Shown piece by piece: positions 20,591 to 29,133 of a DNA stretch of 64,000 bases (the stretch's first letter is position 1; each line of letters begins with the position of its first letter). The DNA comes from an uncultured Pelagibacteraceae bacterium (GTDB taxonomy: Bacteria > Pseudomonadota > Alphaproteobacteria > Pelagibacterales > Pelagibacteraceae): the NCBI GenBank assembly GCA_902563435.1, contig CACEXE010000005.1:22745-86744 (forward strand). Reading direction: 5' to 3'. Under the pieces are notes generated by a model. That model was not told the origin of the DNA. It did not search any database and was given only the letters and a program-made list of their open reading frames with translations. The translations under genes were made by a program, and so were the position numbers.

Positions 20591-20612
20591 TTATGCGTCT
20601 TTGAGACGCAAT
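20591..20612. repeat. inverted repeat between divergent kdsB and cycM
   Basis: TGCGTCT-TTG-AGACGCA forms a 7-bp stem with a 3-base loop, flanked by near-symmetrical TTA/ATAA. It lies 11 bases upstream of the kdsB start and 65 upstream of cycM. It could be an operator or a 5' UTR hairpin. The GC-rich stem stands out from its surroundings, but no factor can be named. Confidence 0.45.
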
Positions 20613-20676
20613 AATTAAATTTAAATTTAGTTTTTTTTTTGTTTAACATGTTATACGAGGATAATAATTAAAAATC

Positions 20677-21207
20677 ATGGACTCATTTGAAATTAATAAA
20701 ATTATAGCAGCCATAGTAGTAATTTTTGTTGTTATATTTGGAATAACTAAAATTTCAGACATTATCTATTACGTAGAGAAGCCAAGTCAGTCAGCTTATA
20801 AAGTTGAATTTGCTGAAACAGATAGTACCAAAGCTTCCGCATCAGTTGAAGCAGTTGATATATCTGCTCTATTAGCCATGGGAAGTGTTGATCATGGAAA
20901 GAAGGTCTTTAAGAAATGTAGTGCATGTCATTCGATTAAAAAAGGCGGAAGAAACAATATTGGCCCAGCACTTTATAATGTACTAGGTAGAAATATGGGT
21001 GCTCTGGAAGATTACAAATATTCAAAAGCATTGATAGCATTTGGAAAGGATTGGACTTTTCAAGAGATGAATAGTTTTTTAATAAAACCTGCTTCATATA
21101 TAAAGGGTACCAAGATGGCTTTCGCTGGATTAAAAAAAGAGAAAGATAGAGCTTCAGTAATTCTATATATGAATGCTAATGCTGATAGTCCTTTACAACT
21201 ACCTTAG
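20677..21207 (+). CDS. cycM: membrane-anchored cytochrome c, CycM type
   Basis: Electron carrier between the bc1 complex and cytochrome oxidase. An uncleaved N-terminal transmembrane helix (about residues 8-28) is followed by a linker and a class I cytochrome c domain. That domain has the haem site CSACHS, the usual GGRNNIGPALYNVLGR, and the axial Met in KGTKMAF. Membrane-bound CycM is typical of alphaproteobacteria. The 3' end overlaps convergent argF by nine bases. Confidence 0.92.
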   Translation: MDSFEINKIIAAIVVIFVVIFGITKISDIIYYVEKPSQSAYKVEFAETDSTKASASVEAVDISALLAMGSVDHGKKVFKKCSACHSIKKGGRNNIGPALYNVLGRNMGALEDYKYSKALIAFGKDWTFQEMNSFLIKPASYIKGTKMAFAGLKKEKDRASVILYMNANADSPLQLP

Positions 21208-22131
21208 TTTGCCAAAACAATATAATAAAATACTCTTTTGAACATAAACTCTGTTTAGAGCTTGTTGCCATACTCTAGATTGTTTACCAAGAAACACTTC
21301 TTCTGTTACTTCATTTCCTCTAGGTAGACAATGCAGAAATATTGCATCTTTCTTGGCTAATTTCATAGTTTTTTTATCTACTTTAAAATTTTTAAATGAT
21401 TTAAGTTTCTTTTTCTTATTTACATTATCGTTTAAAGAAATGATTTTGTCTGTCATTACAACATCAGAGTTTTTAACAGCTATTTCTTTTTTATTAAAAA
21501 TTTTTATTTTTCCTTTTTGTTTTTTTATTAAAGAAATAAGCATTTTATTTGGCTGATAGCTTTTAGGGCATGCAATATTTAGAGAAACAGAGAATTTTAT
21601 ACAAGCTTCTATTAAACTATTCATCATATTGTTATTAGCATCTCCTATCCAACATAGTTTTAATTTTGAAATACTTTTCTTTTTAATTTCTTGAATTGTA
21701 AAAATATCTGATAAAACTTGAGTGGGATGTGAAGATGGGCTTAATCCATTTATTATTGGTATACTCGAAAATTTTTTGAATTGATCTAATTTTTTGTCCG
21801 AGTCTGTTCTCAACATAAAAGCATTACCATAAGTTGATAAAATTTTAGATGTATCTGCTATACTTTCACTACCAATACCTAGGTGCAATTCCTCTGGTCT
21901 TAATGTCAAAGATCCTCCACCTAATTGTTTAATAGCCAAATAAAAACTTAATCTAGTTCTTAAGCTAGATTTTTCAAACATCTGTAAAAGAATTTTACCC
22001 TTTAAAGGTGAGTCTTTGTCTGGATCAAGGGTATTTAATTTTTTTCTTTTTGATTTTCTATTTTTTGCATCAGAAATAATTTTTTTTAAATCTCTTGTAG
22101 GAATATCTCTAATATGAAGAAAGTTTTTCAT
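21199..22131 (-). CDS. argF: ornithine carbamoyltransferase
   Basis: Makes citrulline from ornithine and carbamoyl phosphate. The carbamoyl phosphate site is SLRTRLSF (usually STRTR, with Thr replaced by Leu), followed by HPTQVLSD. The ornithine loop HCLPRGNEV replaces the usual HCLPA. 310 residues is normal. The start overlaps the argD stop by one base, giving an argD-argF operon as in many alphaproteobacteria. Confidence 0.93.
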   Translation of the reverse strand: MKNFLHIRDIPTRDLKKIISDAKNRKSKRKKLNTLDPDKDSPLKGKILLQMFEKSSLRTRLSFYLAIKQLGGGSLTLRPEELHLGIGSESIADTSKILSTYGNAFMLRTDSDKKLDQFKKFSSIPIINGLSPSSHPTQVLSDIFTIQEIKKKSISKLKLCWIGDANNNMMNSLIEACIKFSVSLNIACPKSYQPNKMLISLIKKQKGKIKIFNKKEIAVKNSDVVMTDKIISLNDNVNKKKKLKSFKNFKVDKKTMKLAKKDAIFLHCLPRGNEVTEEVFLGKQSRVWQQALNRVYVQKSILLYCFGKLR

Positions 22132-23300
22132 TATTTTTTATATCCTTCACAAACTTTATTGATAATTTTTAAAGCTATATTTATTTCATTTTTACTAACA
22201 TTTAATGGAGGCAAAATTCTTATAACATTTTCAGCTGCTCTAATTGTTAGTAGTTTATTTTTCAGTAAACTTTGTATGAATTTTGTCTGGTCATGATGTA
22301 ATTGTATTCCCAGAATTAATCCTACTCCTCTTATTTCTTTAATAATATTTGGAAATTTATTTTTAATTTTATTTAATTCAGAAATAAAATATTTTGAATT
22401 ACTTTTAACTTTTAAAAGAAAGTCTTTCTTAAAAATTTCATCCATTACAGCATTACCAACTGACATTGCTAAAGGGTTTCCTCCAAAAGTAGATCCATGT
22501 GTGCCTGGAACCATAGCCTTAGAAACTTTTTTTGTCATTAACACTGCACCAATTGGAAACCCACCTCCAATTCCTTTTGCTATTGGAACTATATCTGGTT
22601 TTATATTTGCATATTCATATGAAAAAAACTTACCTGATCTCCCAATTCCACACTGAACTTCATCTAAAATAAGAAGAATTTTTTTTTGATTACAAATCAT
22701 TCTCAATTCTTTGAGACACCATGAGGGTATGACTTTAATACCTCCCTCGCCCATTATCGGCTCAATCATGATAGCAGCAGTTTTACTTGTAATTTTTCTT
22801 TTTAGTTCCTTGTGGTTCCCAAATTTAAAATGATCAAATCCGCCCACTTTTGGTCCAAATCCCTCTAACATTTTTTTAGATCCACTTGCGTTTATTGCTG
22901 CAATAGTTCTTCCATGAAAAGAATTTTTAATACAAAGAATTCTATTCTTTTTTGGTTTGCCCAGAGAATAAAAATATCTTCTAGCAACTTTTATGGCAGC
23001 TTCTGTAGCTTCTGCACCACTATTTTGGAAAATGACAGCATTTGCAAACGTTCTCTTTGTTAATTTTTTAGCTAATTCCTCTCCTTCAGGAATTATGAAA
23101 GAGTTAGAAACATGCCAAAGCTTTTTTGATTGTTTATTTATTGCTTTCACTAAATTTGGGTTTGCATGACCTAAAGAATTAACAGCAATTCCTTGAACAA
23201 AATCTAAAAACTTTATTCCTCTCTTTGTATATAAATATGATCCTTTCCCTTTTTCAAAAGATAAGTTTCTTCTTTTATAATTTTTAGCTAAGGAACTCAT
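22131..23300 (-). CDS. argD: acetylornithine aminotransferase
   Basis: PLP-dependent step of arginine synthesis, and probably also succinyl-diaminopimelate transamination. The PLP lysine is in PIAKGIGGGFPIGA. NSGAEATEAAIKVAR and ILDEVQCGIGRSG are the cofactor motifs. The ATG at 23300 (SSLAKNYKRRNLSF) gives the family N-terminus. A TTG at 23339 would run into the upstream transporter gene and is not favoured. Confidence 0.94.
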   Translation of the reverse strand: MSSLAKNYKRRNLSFEKGKGSYLYTKRGIKFLDFVQGIAVNSLGHANPNLVKAINKQSKKLWHVSNSFIIPEGEELAKKLTKRTFANAVIFQNSGAEATEAAIKVARRYFYSLGKPKKNRILCIKNSFHGRTIAAINASGSKKMLEGFGPKVGGFDHFKFGNHKELKRKITSKTAAIMIEPIMGEGGIKVIPSWCLKELRMICNQKKILLILDEVQCGIGRSGKFFSYEYANIKPDIVPIAKGIGGGFPIGAVLMTKKVSKAMVPGTHGSTFGGNPLAMSVGNAVMDEIFKKDFLLKVKSNSKYFISELNKIKNKFPNIIKEIRGVGLILGIQLHHDQTKFIQSLLKNKLLTIRAAENVIRILPPLNVSKNEINIALKIINKVCEGYKK

Positions 23301-23307
23301 GTTTTTA

Positions 23308-24120
23308 TTATGATTTAATTTTATAACCTTTGTGTACAAGCAAGTATGCGAAATAAGTAATAACCAAACTTAAAAAAGTTAGCAATGTAATTCCGAATGT
23401 AACCGATCCATCTAATTGACCAATAAATGAATATCTAAAACCATCTATCATATGAAAAAAAGGATTATAATTACTTAGGATTTTTAAAAAATTTGGCAGC
23501 TTATCAATGCTATAAAAAGTTCCACTCAAAAAACTTAAGGGAACGATTATAAAATTAGTAACAGTACTCATTTGATCAAATTTATCTGCATATAAACCAA
23601 CTATTATTCCAAGTGACCCCATGACTAATCCACCTAAAAATAAAAAAATAAACCATAAAATAAAATTCTGTATTGATAGATCTATAAAAAAAATAAATAT
23701 TAATGTTGAGGCAGATGCAATTAACAAACCTCTTGCTGCAGAAGCAAGTGTTATTGCAAATACTACTTCTGATGATGATAGTGGGCTATGGACAACATCA
23801 GTAATTGTACCCATCATCTTTCCCATCATTAATGATGAGCTAGAGTGAGCAAAACTTTGTTGAATTACTTGCATCATTATTAAACCACTAGCTAAAAATT
23901 TTATATAAGGAACTCCTAATACATCTGCTCTTTGATCTCCAATAGCTAAAGAAATAACTGTTAAGAATAATATACTAGTTAATATTGGTCCAAATAAAGT
24001 TTGACCTGAAACAGTTAGAAATCTTAAAACTTCTTTTTTAAATAATGAATAAGTTCCAACCCAATTGATAAGTCCAAATCTTCTTGTGCCAATTTGATAT
24101 TTTTTCTGTAATTCAACCAT
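23308..24120 (-). CDS. ABC-2 type transporter permease
   Basis: 270 residues with about six hydrophobic segments. Motifs are those of the ABC-2/YadH-like group: LFGPILTSILFLTVIS near the first helix, SPLSSSEVVFAITLASAARG in the middle and LSGTFYSIDKLP before the last helices. It would form half of an exporter. No ATPase gene is adjacent, so the partner must be elsewhere. It lies seven bases upstream of argD on the same strand, and its substrate is unknown. Confidence 0.85.
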   Translation of the reverse strand: MVELQKKYQIGTRRFGLINWVGTYSLFKKEVLRFLTVSGQTLFGPILTSILFLTVISLAIGDQRADVLGVPYIKFLASGLIMMQVIQQSFAHSSSSLMMGKMMGTITDVVHSPLSSSEVVFAITLASAARGLLIASASTLIFIFFIDLSIQNFILWFIFLFLGGLVMGSLGIIVGLYADKFDQMSTVTNFIIVPLSFLSGTFYSIDKLPNFLKILSNYNPFFHMIDGFRYSFIGQLDGSVTFGITLLTFLSLVITYFAYLLVHKGYKIKS

Positions 24121-24247
24121 AAGTGTTTATTAATAAACTTTTTTTTCGATAATTGTTAAAAAACAAAAAAAAAAGCTTGTTATAGACTGTTAATTGTGAT
24201 CTCAAGATAGTGTTGTAAAAAAACTAAATTATACTAAATATGGTATT

Positions 24248-24745
24248 ATGAGTTGGACAGACGAAAAAGTTAACAAACTAAAGAGTCTTTGGGGTAAAGG
24301 CCAAACAGCCAGTCAAATTGCTGAAATAATTGGAGGAGTTAGTAGAAATGCAGTAATAGGAAAAGCACACAGATTAAACTTATCTGCAAAAATTAAAACA
24401 CGATCTGCTACATATCAGAATAATATTGGAACAATAACACAGGAAAATAAAACTATTAAAAAGGGAAGCAGAAAACATAGATTTAAGTCCTTACTTTTAG
24501 ACAAAAACTTTGAGCCAGCTAAAAATCTTCAGTTAGAAGATTTAAATGAGCACACATGTAAATATATGGAGGCTAATCCAGATGAAAAAGGCGCATCTTT
24601 CTGTGGAAGAAAAACTATCGAAAAATTTTCTTACTGCCCATTACACCTAATGATAGTTTTCCAGCCAAAAGGTAAAAAAGATGAGGTTGTAGAAAAAGAC
24701 GATGAGGTTCCTAAATTTATCGAAAAGAAGGTAAAATCAGCTTAG
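24248..24745 (+). CDS. gcrA: GcrA cell cycle regulator
   Basis: Alphaproteobacterial sigma-70 cofactor that binds methylated GANTC sites. The diagnostic N-terminus is SWTDEKVNKLKSLWGKGQTA, followed by an HTH (VSRNAVIGKAHRLNLS). The C-terminal sigma-interacting part contains CKYMEANPDEKGASFCG and SYCPLHLM. Length 165 is normal. It is divergent from the ABC permease across a 127-base spacer and converges on a SHOCT protein gene. Confidence 0.95.
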   Translation: MSWTDEKVNKLKSLWGKGQTASQIAEIIGGVSRNAVIGKAHRLNLSAKIKTRSATYQNNIGTITQENKTIKKGSRKHRFKSLLLDKNFEPAKNLQLEDLNEHTCKYMEANPDEKGASFCGRKTIEKFSYCPLHLMIVFQPKGKKDEVVEKDDEVPKFIEKKVKSA

Positions 24746-24746
24746 C

Positions 24747-25001
24747 TTATTTTAGTATTTTATCTTTGGCTTTTTTAAATTCGTCATCATTTATTATTCC
24801 TTGATCGTGTAAGTCTTTTAAATCTTTTAATTGACTTACAACTTCTAAATTTTGAATTTCATTTTCCTTATTTATTTCCAAGTTTTTTTCATTTTTAATG
24901 ATTTGTTTTGCCTCCACCCCCCTTGTAATTGCTTTTACAGCAATTGAAAGTACAAATGCAAGAATTATGAATACTGTTAAGTAAATAATATTTGCTAACA
25001 T
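24747..25001 (-). CDS. small membrane protein with SHOCT domain
   Basis: 84 residues. An N-terminal transmembrane helix (about 5-24) is followed by a polar linker and the SHOCT motif LKDLHDQGIINDDEFKKAKDKIL, a short oligomerisation or regulatory segment. The role is unknown. The start overlaps the stop of the upstream NAD(P)-binding protein gene by one base. Confidence 0.75.
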   Translation of the reverse strand: MLANIIYLTVFIILAFVLSIAVKAITRGVEAKQIIKNEKNLEINKENEIQNLEVVSQLKDLKDLHDQGIINDDEFKKAKDKILK

Positions 25002-25966
25002 TAATCTAACTTATCATTTTTTTTTTTTGAAAATTGACCTCCGCTAGTCCAATTATAACTGTACCTACTGATTTCATCATCAAACTTTTTATTTGCTTCC
25101 ATTTTTAGATCAAAATTAGTTTTATAATTTTTTGATTTGATATTGTCATATTTTAATAGTTTGAGTTGATCAAGTGTAATTAAAGGTTTTGGCATAAGTT
25201 GAAACAATCTAGCATTAATTTTAGCTAAAGGCAAAGGTAGAGAAAACAATAGTCTTTTTTTATTAATTGATTTTAAAATTTTTAATAATAATTCTCTAAA
25301 TGTAAAGACTTCAGGACCAATACATTCAATAGTTTCACCAGTTAACTTATTTTCAACAATTTTAAAAATTATATCTGAGAGATCTGAAACATGAATAGGA
25401 GTAAATTTAGTTTTACCTCCATAGTAAAGAGGCATTACGGGTAGTATACTAAGTAAATTCATAAAATTAGTTGTGAAGTTATCATCAACTGAATATACTA
25501 TAGAGGGTTTTAAAATTACAGAGTTAGGAAAATTTTGCCTTACCTTTTTTTCTCCACTTAGTTTACTTAAAGCATAATTGCTATCTGAAGCTGCTTCGAT
25601 ACCTAGAGCAGACAAATGGATGAATTGGTTAAGAGACTGTTCAGAAGCAATCTTTGAGAGAAGAGAAGGTAGATCAGAATGTATGACGTTAAAATGATTT
25701 TCTCTTTTTTCAAATAAAATACCAATTAAATTTATACAAATGGATGATTTCTGCATCAATTTTGTAATATTTTCCTCAGTAAAAGAATTTACCTCTTCTA
25801 ACTCTAAATATCCAAAATTAGATTGGGTTTTTATTTGATACCCTTTTCTATGGATGCTCCTAGTTACCGCAATAACCCTATAATTATTTTTTGTAAACTT
25901 TCTTATTAAAGATTTTCCTATTTGGCCGGATGAACCAAATATTAAAATTGAATTGTTATTTTTCAT
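25001..25966 (-). CDS. NAD(P)-binding protein, NDUFA9-like atypical SDR
   Basis: 321 residues starting ILIFGSSGQIGKSLIRKF, a Rossmann GxxGxxG site. Later come HLSALGIEAASDSNYALSKLSGE (Ser, Tyr and Lys spaced as in atypical SDRs) and GGKTKFTPIHVSDLSDII. These fit the group related to mitochondrial complex I subunit NDUFA9, which is common in alphaproteobacteria. The ATG at 25966 precedes the nucleotide-binding motif by four residues; longer starts overlap divergent rnd. Exact role unknown. Confidence 0.82.
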   Translation of the reverse strand: MKNNNSILIFGSSGQIGKSLIRKFTKNNYRVIAVTRSIHRKGYQIKTQSNFGYLELEEVNSFTEENITKLMQKSSICINLIGILFEKRENHFNVIHSDLPSLLSKIASEQSLNQFIHLSALGIEAASDSNYALSKLSGEKKVRQNFPNSVILKPSIVYSVDDNFTTNFMNLLSILPVMPLYYGGKTKFTPIHVSDLSDIIFKIVENKLTGETIECIGPEVFTFRELLLKILKSINKKRLLFSLPLPLAKINARLFQLMPKPLITLDQLKLLKYDNIKSKNYKTNFDLKMEANKKFDDEISRYSYNWTSGGQFSKKKNDKLD

Positions 25967-25982
25967 ATATATATATCTATTA

Positions 25983-26594
25983 ATGAATTTAGATATTAAA
26001 TTACATAAAAAAGATTTACCAGATGAAATAAAGTTCAGTGACAAGATTGCAATAGATTGTGAATTTACAGGTCTTAACATTGCAAGAGATAGATTGTGTT
26101 TAATACAAATTTCTTCAGGTAATAATGATGCTCATATAATACAGTTAGATAAAAATAATTACCACGCACCAAACTTAAAAAATTTACTTAGTGATAAAAA
26201 TTTAAACAAATTATTTCATTTTGCGAGAGCTGACCTTTTATTTATTAAGAAATATCTGGAAGTAGATGTAGAAAACGTTAATTGCACCAAAATTATGAGT
26301 AAAATTGCAAGAAGTTACTCAGATAAGCACGGTTTAAAAGATTTGATAAAGGAATTTATTGGAATAGATATAAGTAAACAATTACAATCATCTGACTTTG
26401 GTGGTGATCTTTCAGATAAACAACTTAAATACTGTGCCCAGGATGTTATATATTTGCATAAAATTTATGACTCTTTAAAAAAAATTCTAGAAAGAGAAGC
26501 AAGAAAAGATCTTTACGATAAAACGGTAAAGTTTATTAATACAAGAGTTGAACTAGATTTTGCATCTTTTAAGGAAGATATCTGGTCACACTGA
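25983..26594 (+). CDS. rnd: ribonuclease D, short form
   Basis: 3'-5' exoribonuclease, probably for tRNA 3' trimming. DEDDy exonuclease motifs: IDCEFTGL (D and E), FHFARADLLFI (D), and YCAQDVIYLHKIY (Y and D). It lacks the C-terminal HRDC domain of the E. coli enzyme; 203 residues matches the short alphaproteobacterial form. The ATG at 25983 lies 16 bases from the divergent gene's ATG. Confidence 0.9.
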   Translation: MNLDIKLHKKDLPDEIKFSDKIAIDCEFTGLNIARDRLCLIQISSGNNDAHIIQLDKNNYHAPNLKNLLSDKNLNKLFHFARADLLFIKKYLEVDVENVNCTKIMSKIARSYSDKHGLKDLIKEFIGIDISKQLQSSDFGGDLSDKQLKYCAQDVIYLHKIYDSLKKILEREARKDLYDKTVKFINTRVELDFASFKEDIWSH

Positions 26595-26595
26595 A

Positions 26596-27576
26596 ATGAA
26601 AGATAAAAAATTATTAAGTATTGCTAAAGAAGTAATTAAAATCGAATGCATCTCTCTTAAAAAACTACAATCTAGTATTGGAAAGTCATTTGAACAAATT
26701 ATAAAAACAATTCTAAATTGCAAAAGTGGTAAAGTAATTATTTCAGGAGTAGGAAAAAGTGGAATAATAGGAAAAAAATGGGCTGCAACATTTTCTTCTA
26801 CTGGGACGCCTTCCTTTTTCTTAGATGCATCAAATGCAAGTCATGGAGATATGGGTCAAATAACTTCAAATGATATAGTAATATTACTAAGCTTAAGTGG
26901 CGAAAGTAGTGAGCTTAAAAATATAATTCAGTATACTTCTCGCAATAAGAATATCAAATTAATTGGCATTACATCAAAAAAAGATTCTCTTTTATACAAA
27001 AATTCAAATGTAAAATTTTTACTTCCAACTGTTAAAGAGGCAGGACCAGGAAGTTATGTGCCTACATCTTCTACAACAGTTCAAATTGCTCTAGGGGATG
27101 CGATAGCAATCACATGTATGCAATATAAAAAGTTTGGAAAAATTGATTTTAAAAAATTTCACCCAGGTGGGTCTCTTTCTATTAAACTTAAGACTGTTGA
27201 AGATTTAATGTTAGTTGGAAAAAAAATACCATTTGTAAATGAAAAATTACAAATGACAGCTGCTCTAAAAAATATCGAAAAAAGGAAACTTGGAACTTTG
27301 ATAGTTTTAAATAATAAAAAATTTACCACAGGTATACTTACAGACGGAGATTTAAAAAGAGTTTCGAATCTATCTACTAATTTAAATAGTTTGCAAATAA
27401 AAGAAGTTATGAAAAAAAATCCAATTAGTGTTGATAAAAATATTTTAGCTGTAGAAGCCCTATCGATAATGAATACAAAAAAAATTACGAGTTTATGCGT
27501 ACATCAGAACAATAAAAAAAATAAGACAATTGGCTTTATTCATATACATGATATTTTGGATGCAAATATAAACTAA
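26596..27576 (+). CDS. kdsD: arabinose-5-phosphate isomerase
   Basis: Converts ribulose 5-phosphate to arabinose 5-phosphate, the first committed step to Kdo. An N-terminal SIS domain has SGVGKSGIIGKKWAATFSSTGTPSFFLDAS and SLSGESSEL. Two C-terminal CBS domains span about 205-325. The ATG at 26596 follows the rnd stop by one base. No kdsC phosphatase follows, although it is adjacent in many genomes. Confidence 0.93.
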   Translation: MKDKKLLSIAKEVIKIECISLKKLQSSIGKSFEQIIKTILNCKSGKVIISGVGKSGIIGKKWAATFSSTGTPSFFLDASNASHGDMGQITSNDIVILLSLSGESSELKNIIQYTSRNKNIKLIGITSKKDSLLYKNSNVKFLLPTVKEAGPGSYVPTSSTTVQIALGDAIAITCMQYKKFGKIDFKKFHPGGSLSIKLKTVEDLMLVGKKIPFVNEKLQMTAALKNIEKRKLGTLIVLNNKKFTTGILTDGDLKRVSNLSTNLNSLQIKEVMKKNPISVDKNILAVEALSIMNTKKITSLCVHQNNKKNKTIGFIHIHDILDANIN

Positions 27577-28350
27577 ATGTCGATAAAAACTTTTATACAA
27601 GTTTTAATTTTATCTTTAATAATGTTAATTATTGGGGGAGTGTATTTAAAATACTTTGAGACTAAGAAAAATATTGTTGAAGAAGTTAACTTATCTAATT
27701 TAAAAAATAATGAACAACTAGAGGAGCTCAAATCAAAAATATCTGAATTAGAGCTTAAAAACGAACAATTAAGTGAAAAAATAAAAAATAGTAAAAATAA
27801 AACGGTTGAAATAACTGCAAAAACTGAAGAAAGTACAAAACAAATTAAGGAGAATAAAGATACAAGCATCGATCAAAAGGAAAAGACTGAAAAAAAAATT
27901 ATAAAGAAAAAAGAAATAAAAAATTTGGTAAAGGACGTTGAATATACATCAGTTGATCAAAAAGGTAATAGATTCAATCTTTTAGCTAATTCTGGGAAAA
28001 GTAACCCTGACAATAATAACATTTTAGATCTTAAGAATGTTAGAGGTGAGATTAAATCAGATAAAAGAGACAATATCTATATTGTCTCGGATTTCGCACA
28101 GTACGATACCTCAAATTTAAATTCAAAATTTTACGAAAATGTAATAATAGAATATCAAGATAAAAAAATTACTTGTGAAAATTTTGATATCATTATGGAA
28201 ACCAATAAAGCAGTTGCTTATAACAATGTAAAGATTACAGATCCACAGTCAATTATGAAAGCAGGTATTGTTGAATTTGACTTGGCAACAAAAGATGTAA
28301 ATATAAATCCTGAGAATGCAACTACAGAGATTGAGGTCATTACAAACTAA
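27577..28350 (+). CDS. lptC: LptC-like LPS export protein with coiled-coil insert
   Basis: Inner-membrane-anchored periplasmic component of LPS transport. A transmembrane helix (about 6-26) is followed by a lysine/glutamate-rich coiled coil (about 35-115). Then comes the LptC-type beta-jellyroll: VEYTSVDQKGNRFNLLANSG, LKNVRGEIKSDKRDNIYIVSDFAQYD, FYENVIIEYQDKK. At 257 residues it is longer than typical LptC (about 190) because of the coiled coil. lptB follows with a 1-base overlap, and no separate lptA lies between them. Confidence 0.8.
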   Translation: MSIKTFIQVLILSLIMLIIGGVYLKYFETKKNIVEEVNLSNLKNNEQLEELKSKISELELKNEQLSEKIKNSKNKTVEITAKTEESTKQIKENKDTSIDQKEKTEKKIIKKKEIKNLVKDVEYTSVDQKGNRFNLLANSGKSNPDNNNILDLKNVRGEIKSDKRDNIYIVSDFAQYDTSNLNSKFYENVIIEYQDKKITCENFDIIMETNKAVAYNNVKITDPQSIMKAGIVEFDLATKDVNINPENATTEIEVITN

Positions 28351-29126
28351 TGGCTTTAATTAAAAAATTCAGAATTAAGAAATTTAAAGAGCAAAAATCT
28401 ATTTTAAAACTTCAAAAAATTTCTATGTTTTATAATAAACGACAGATTTTAAACAGTTTAGATTTAAATATTAATCAACAGGAAATTTTAGGAATGTTAG
28501 GACCTAATGGTGTGGGAAAATCCACTATTTTTCATATTATTACTGGATTGAGAGATCCAAGTTTTGGCAAGGTATTAATTAATGGAATAGATTGTACTAA
28601 TATTCCCATCTATGAAAGAGCCACAAAATTTAAACTTGGATATGTGCCTCAATATGGGGGATTTATACAAGACTTAACTTTATATGAAAACTTAAACCTT
28701 GTTGGAGAAATCCATATAAAGGAAAAAGAACTTAGAAAATCTAAAATTGATAAAATTATTTCCCAGTTTGAATTTGATGCATTGTTGAAAATCAAAGCAA
28801 AACATCTTTCAGGTGGACAGAAAAAAAAATTAGTAATTTCAATGGCTCTTATTAATGATCCAAGCATTTTACTTTTAGATGAACCGTTTGCAGCTTTAGA
28901 TATTCTGACTATTAAAATGCTACAGGAAATAATAGTAAACCTTCAATCTTTTGAAAAAATTACTGTGGTAGTTTGTGATCATCAAGCTAGAGATTTATTA
29001 AGCTGTGTAGATAGAGCTATAGTGTTGTCTAATGGTAAAATAATTGCTTCTGGTAGTCCTGATGAAATAGTGAAAGATTCAAGTGCACGAACAGCATATT
29101 TTGGAGACGAATTTAAAATAAATTAA
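28350..29126 (+). CDS. lptB: LPS export ABC transporter ATPase LptB
   Basis: Powers LPS extraction from the inner membrane. Walker A GPNGVGKST, Q-loop YVPQYGGFIQDLT, signature LSGGQKKKLVISMAL, Walker B ILLLDEPFAALD and switch His in VVCDHQARD. It carries about 20 extra N-terminal residues compared with E. coli LptB. The start overlaps lptC (TAATG), which supports translational coupling. Confidence 0.92.
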   Translation: MALIKKFRIKKFKEQKSILKLQKISMFYNKRQILNSLDLNINQQEILGMLGPNGVGKSTIFHIITGLRDPSFGKVLINGIDCTNIPIYERATKFKLGYVPQYGGFIQDLTLYENLNLVGEIHIKEKELRKSKIDKIISQFEFDALLKIKAKHLSGGQKKKLVISMALINDPSILLLDEPFAALDILTIKMLQEIIVNLQSFEKITVVVCDHQARDLLSCVDRAIVLSNGKIIASGSPDEIVKDSSARTAYFGDEFKIN

Positions 29127-29133
29127 CTTAATC

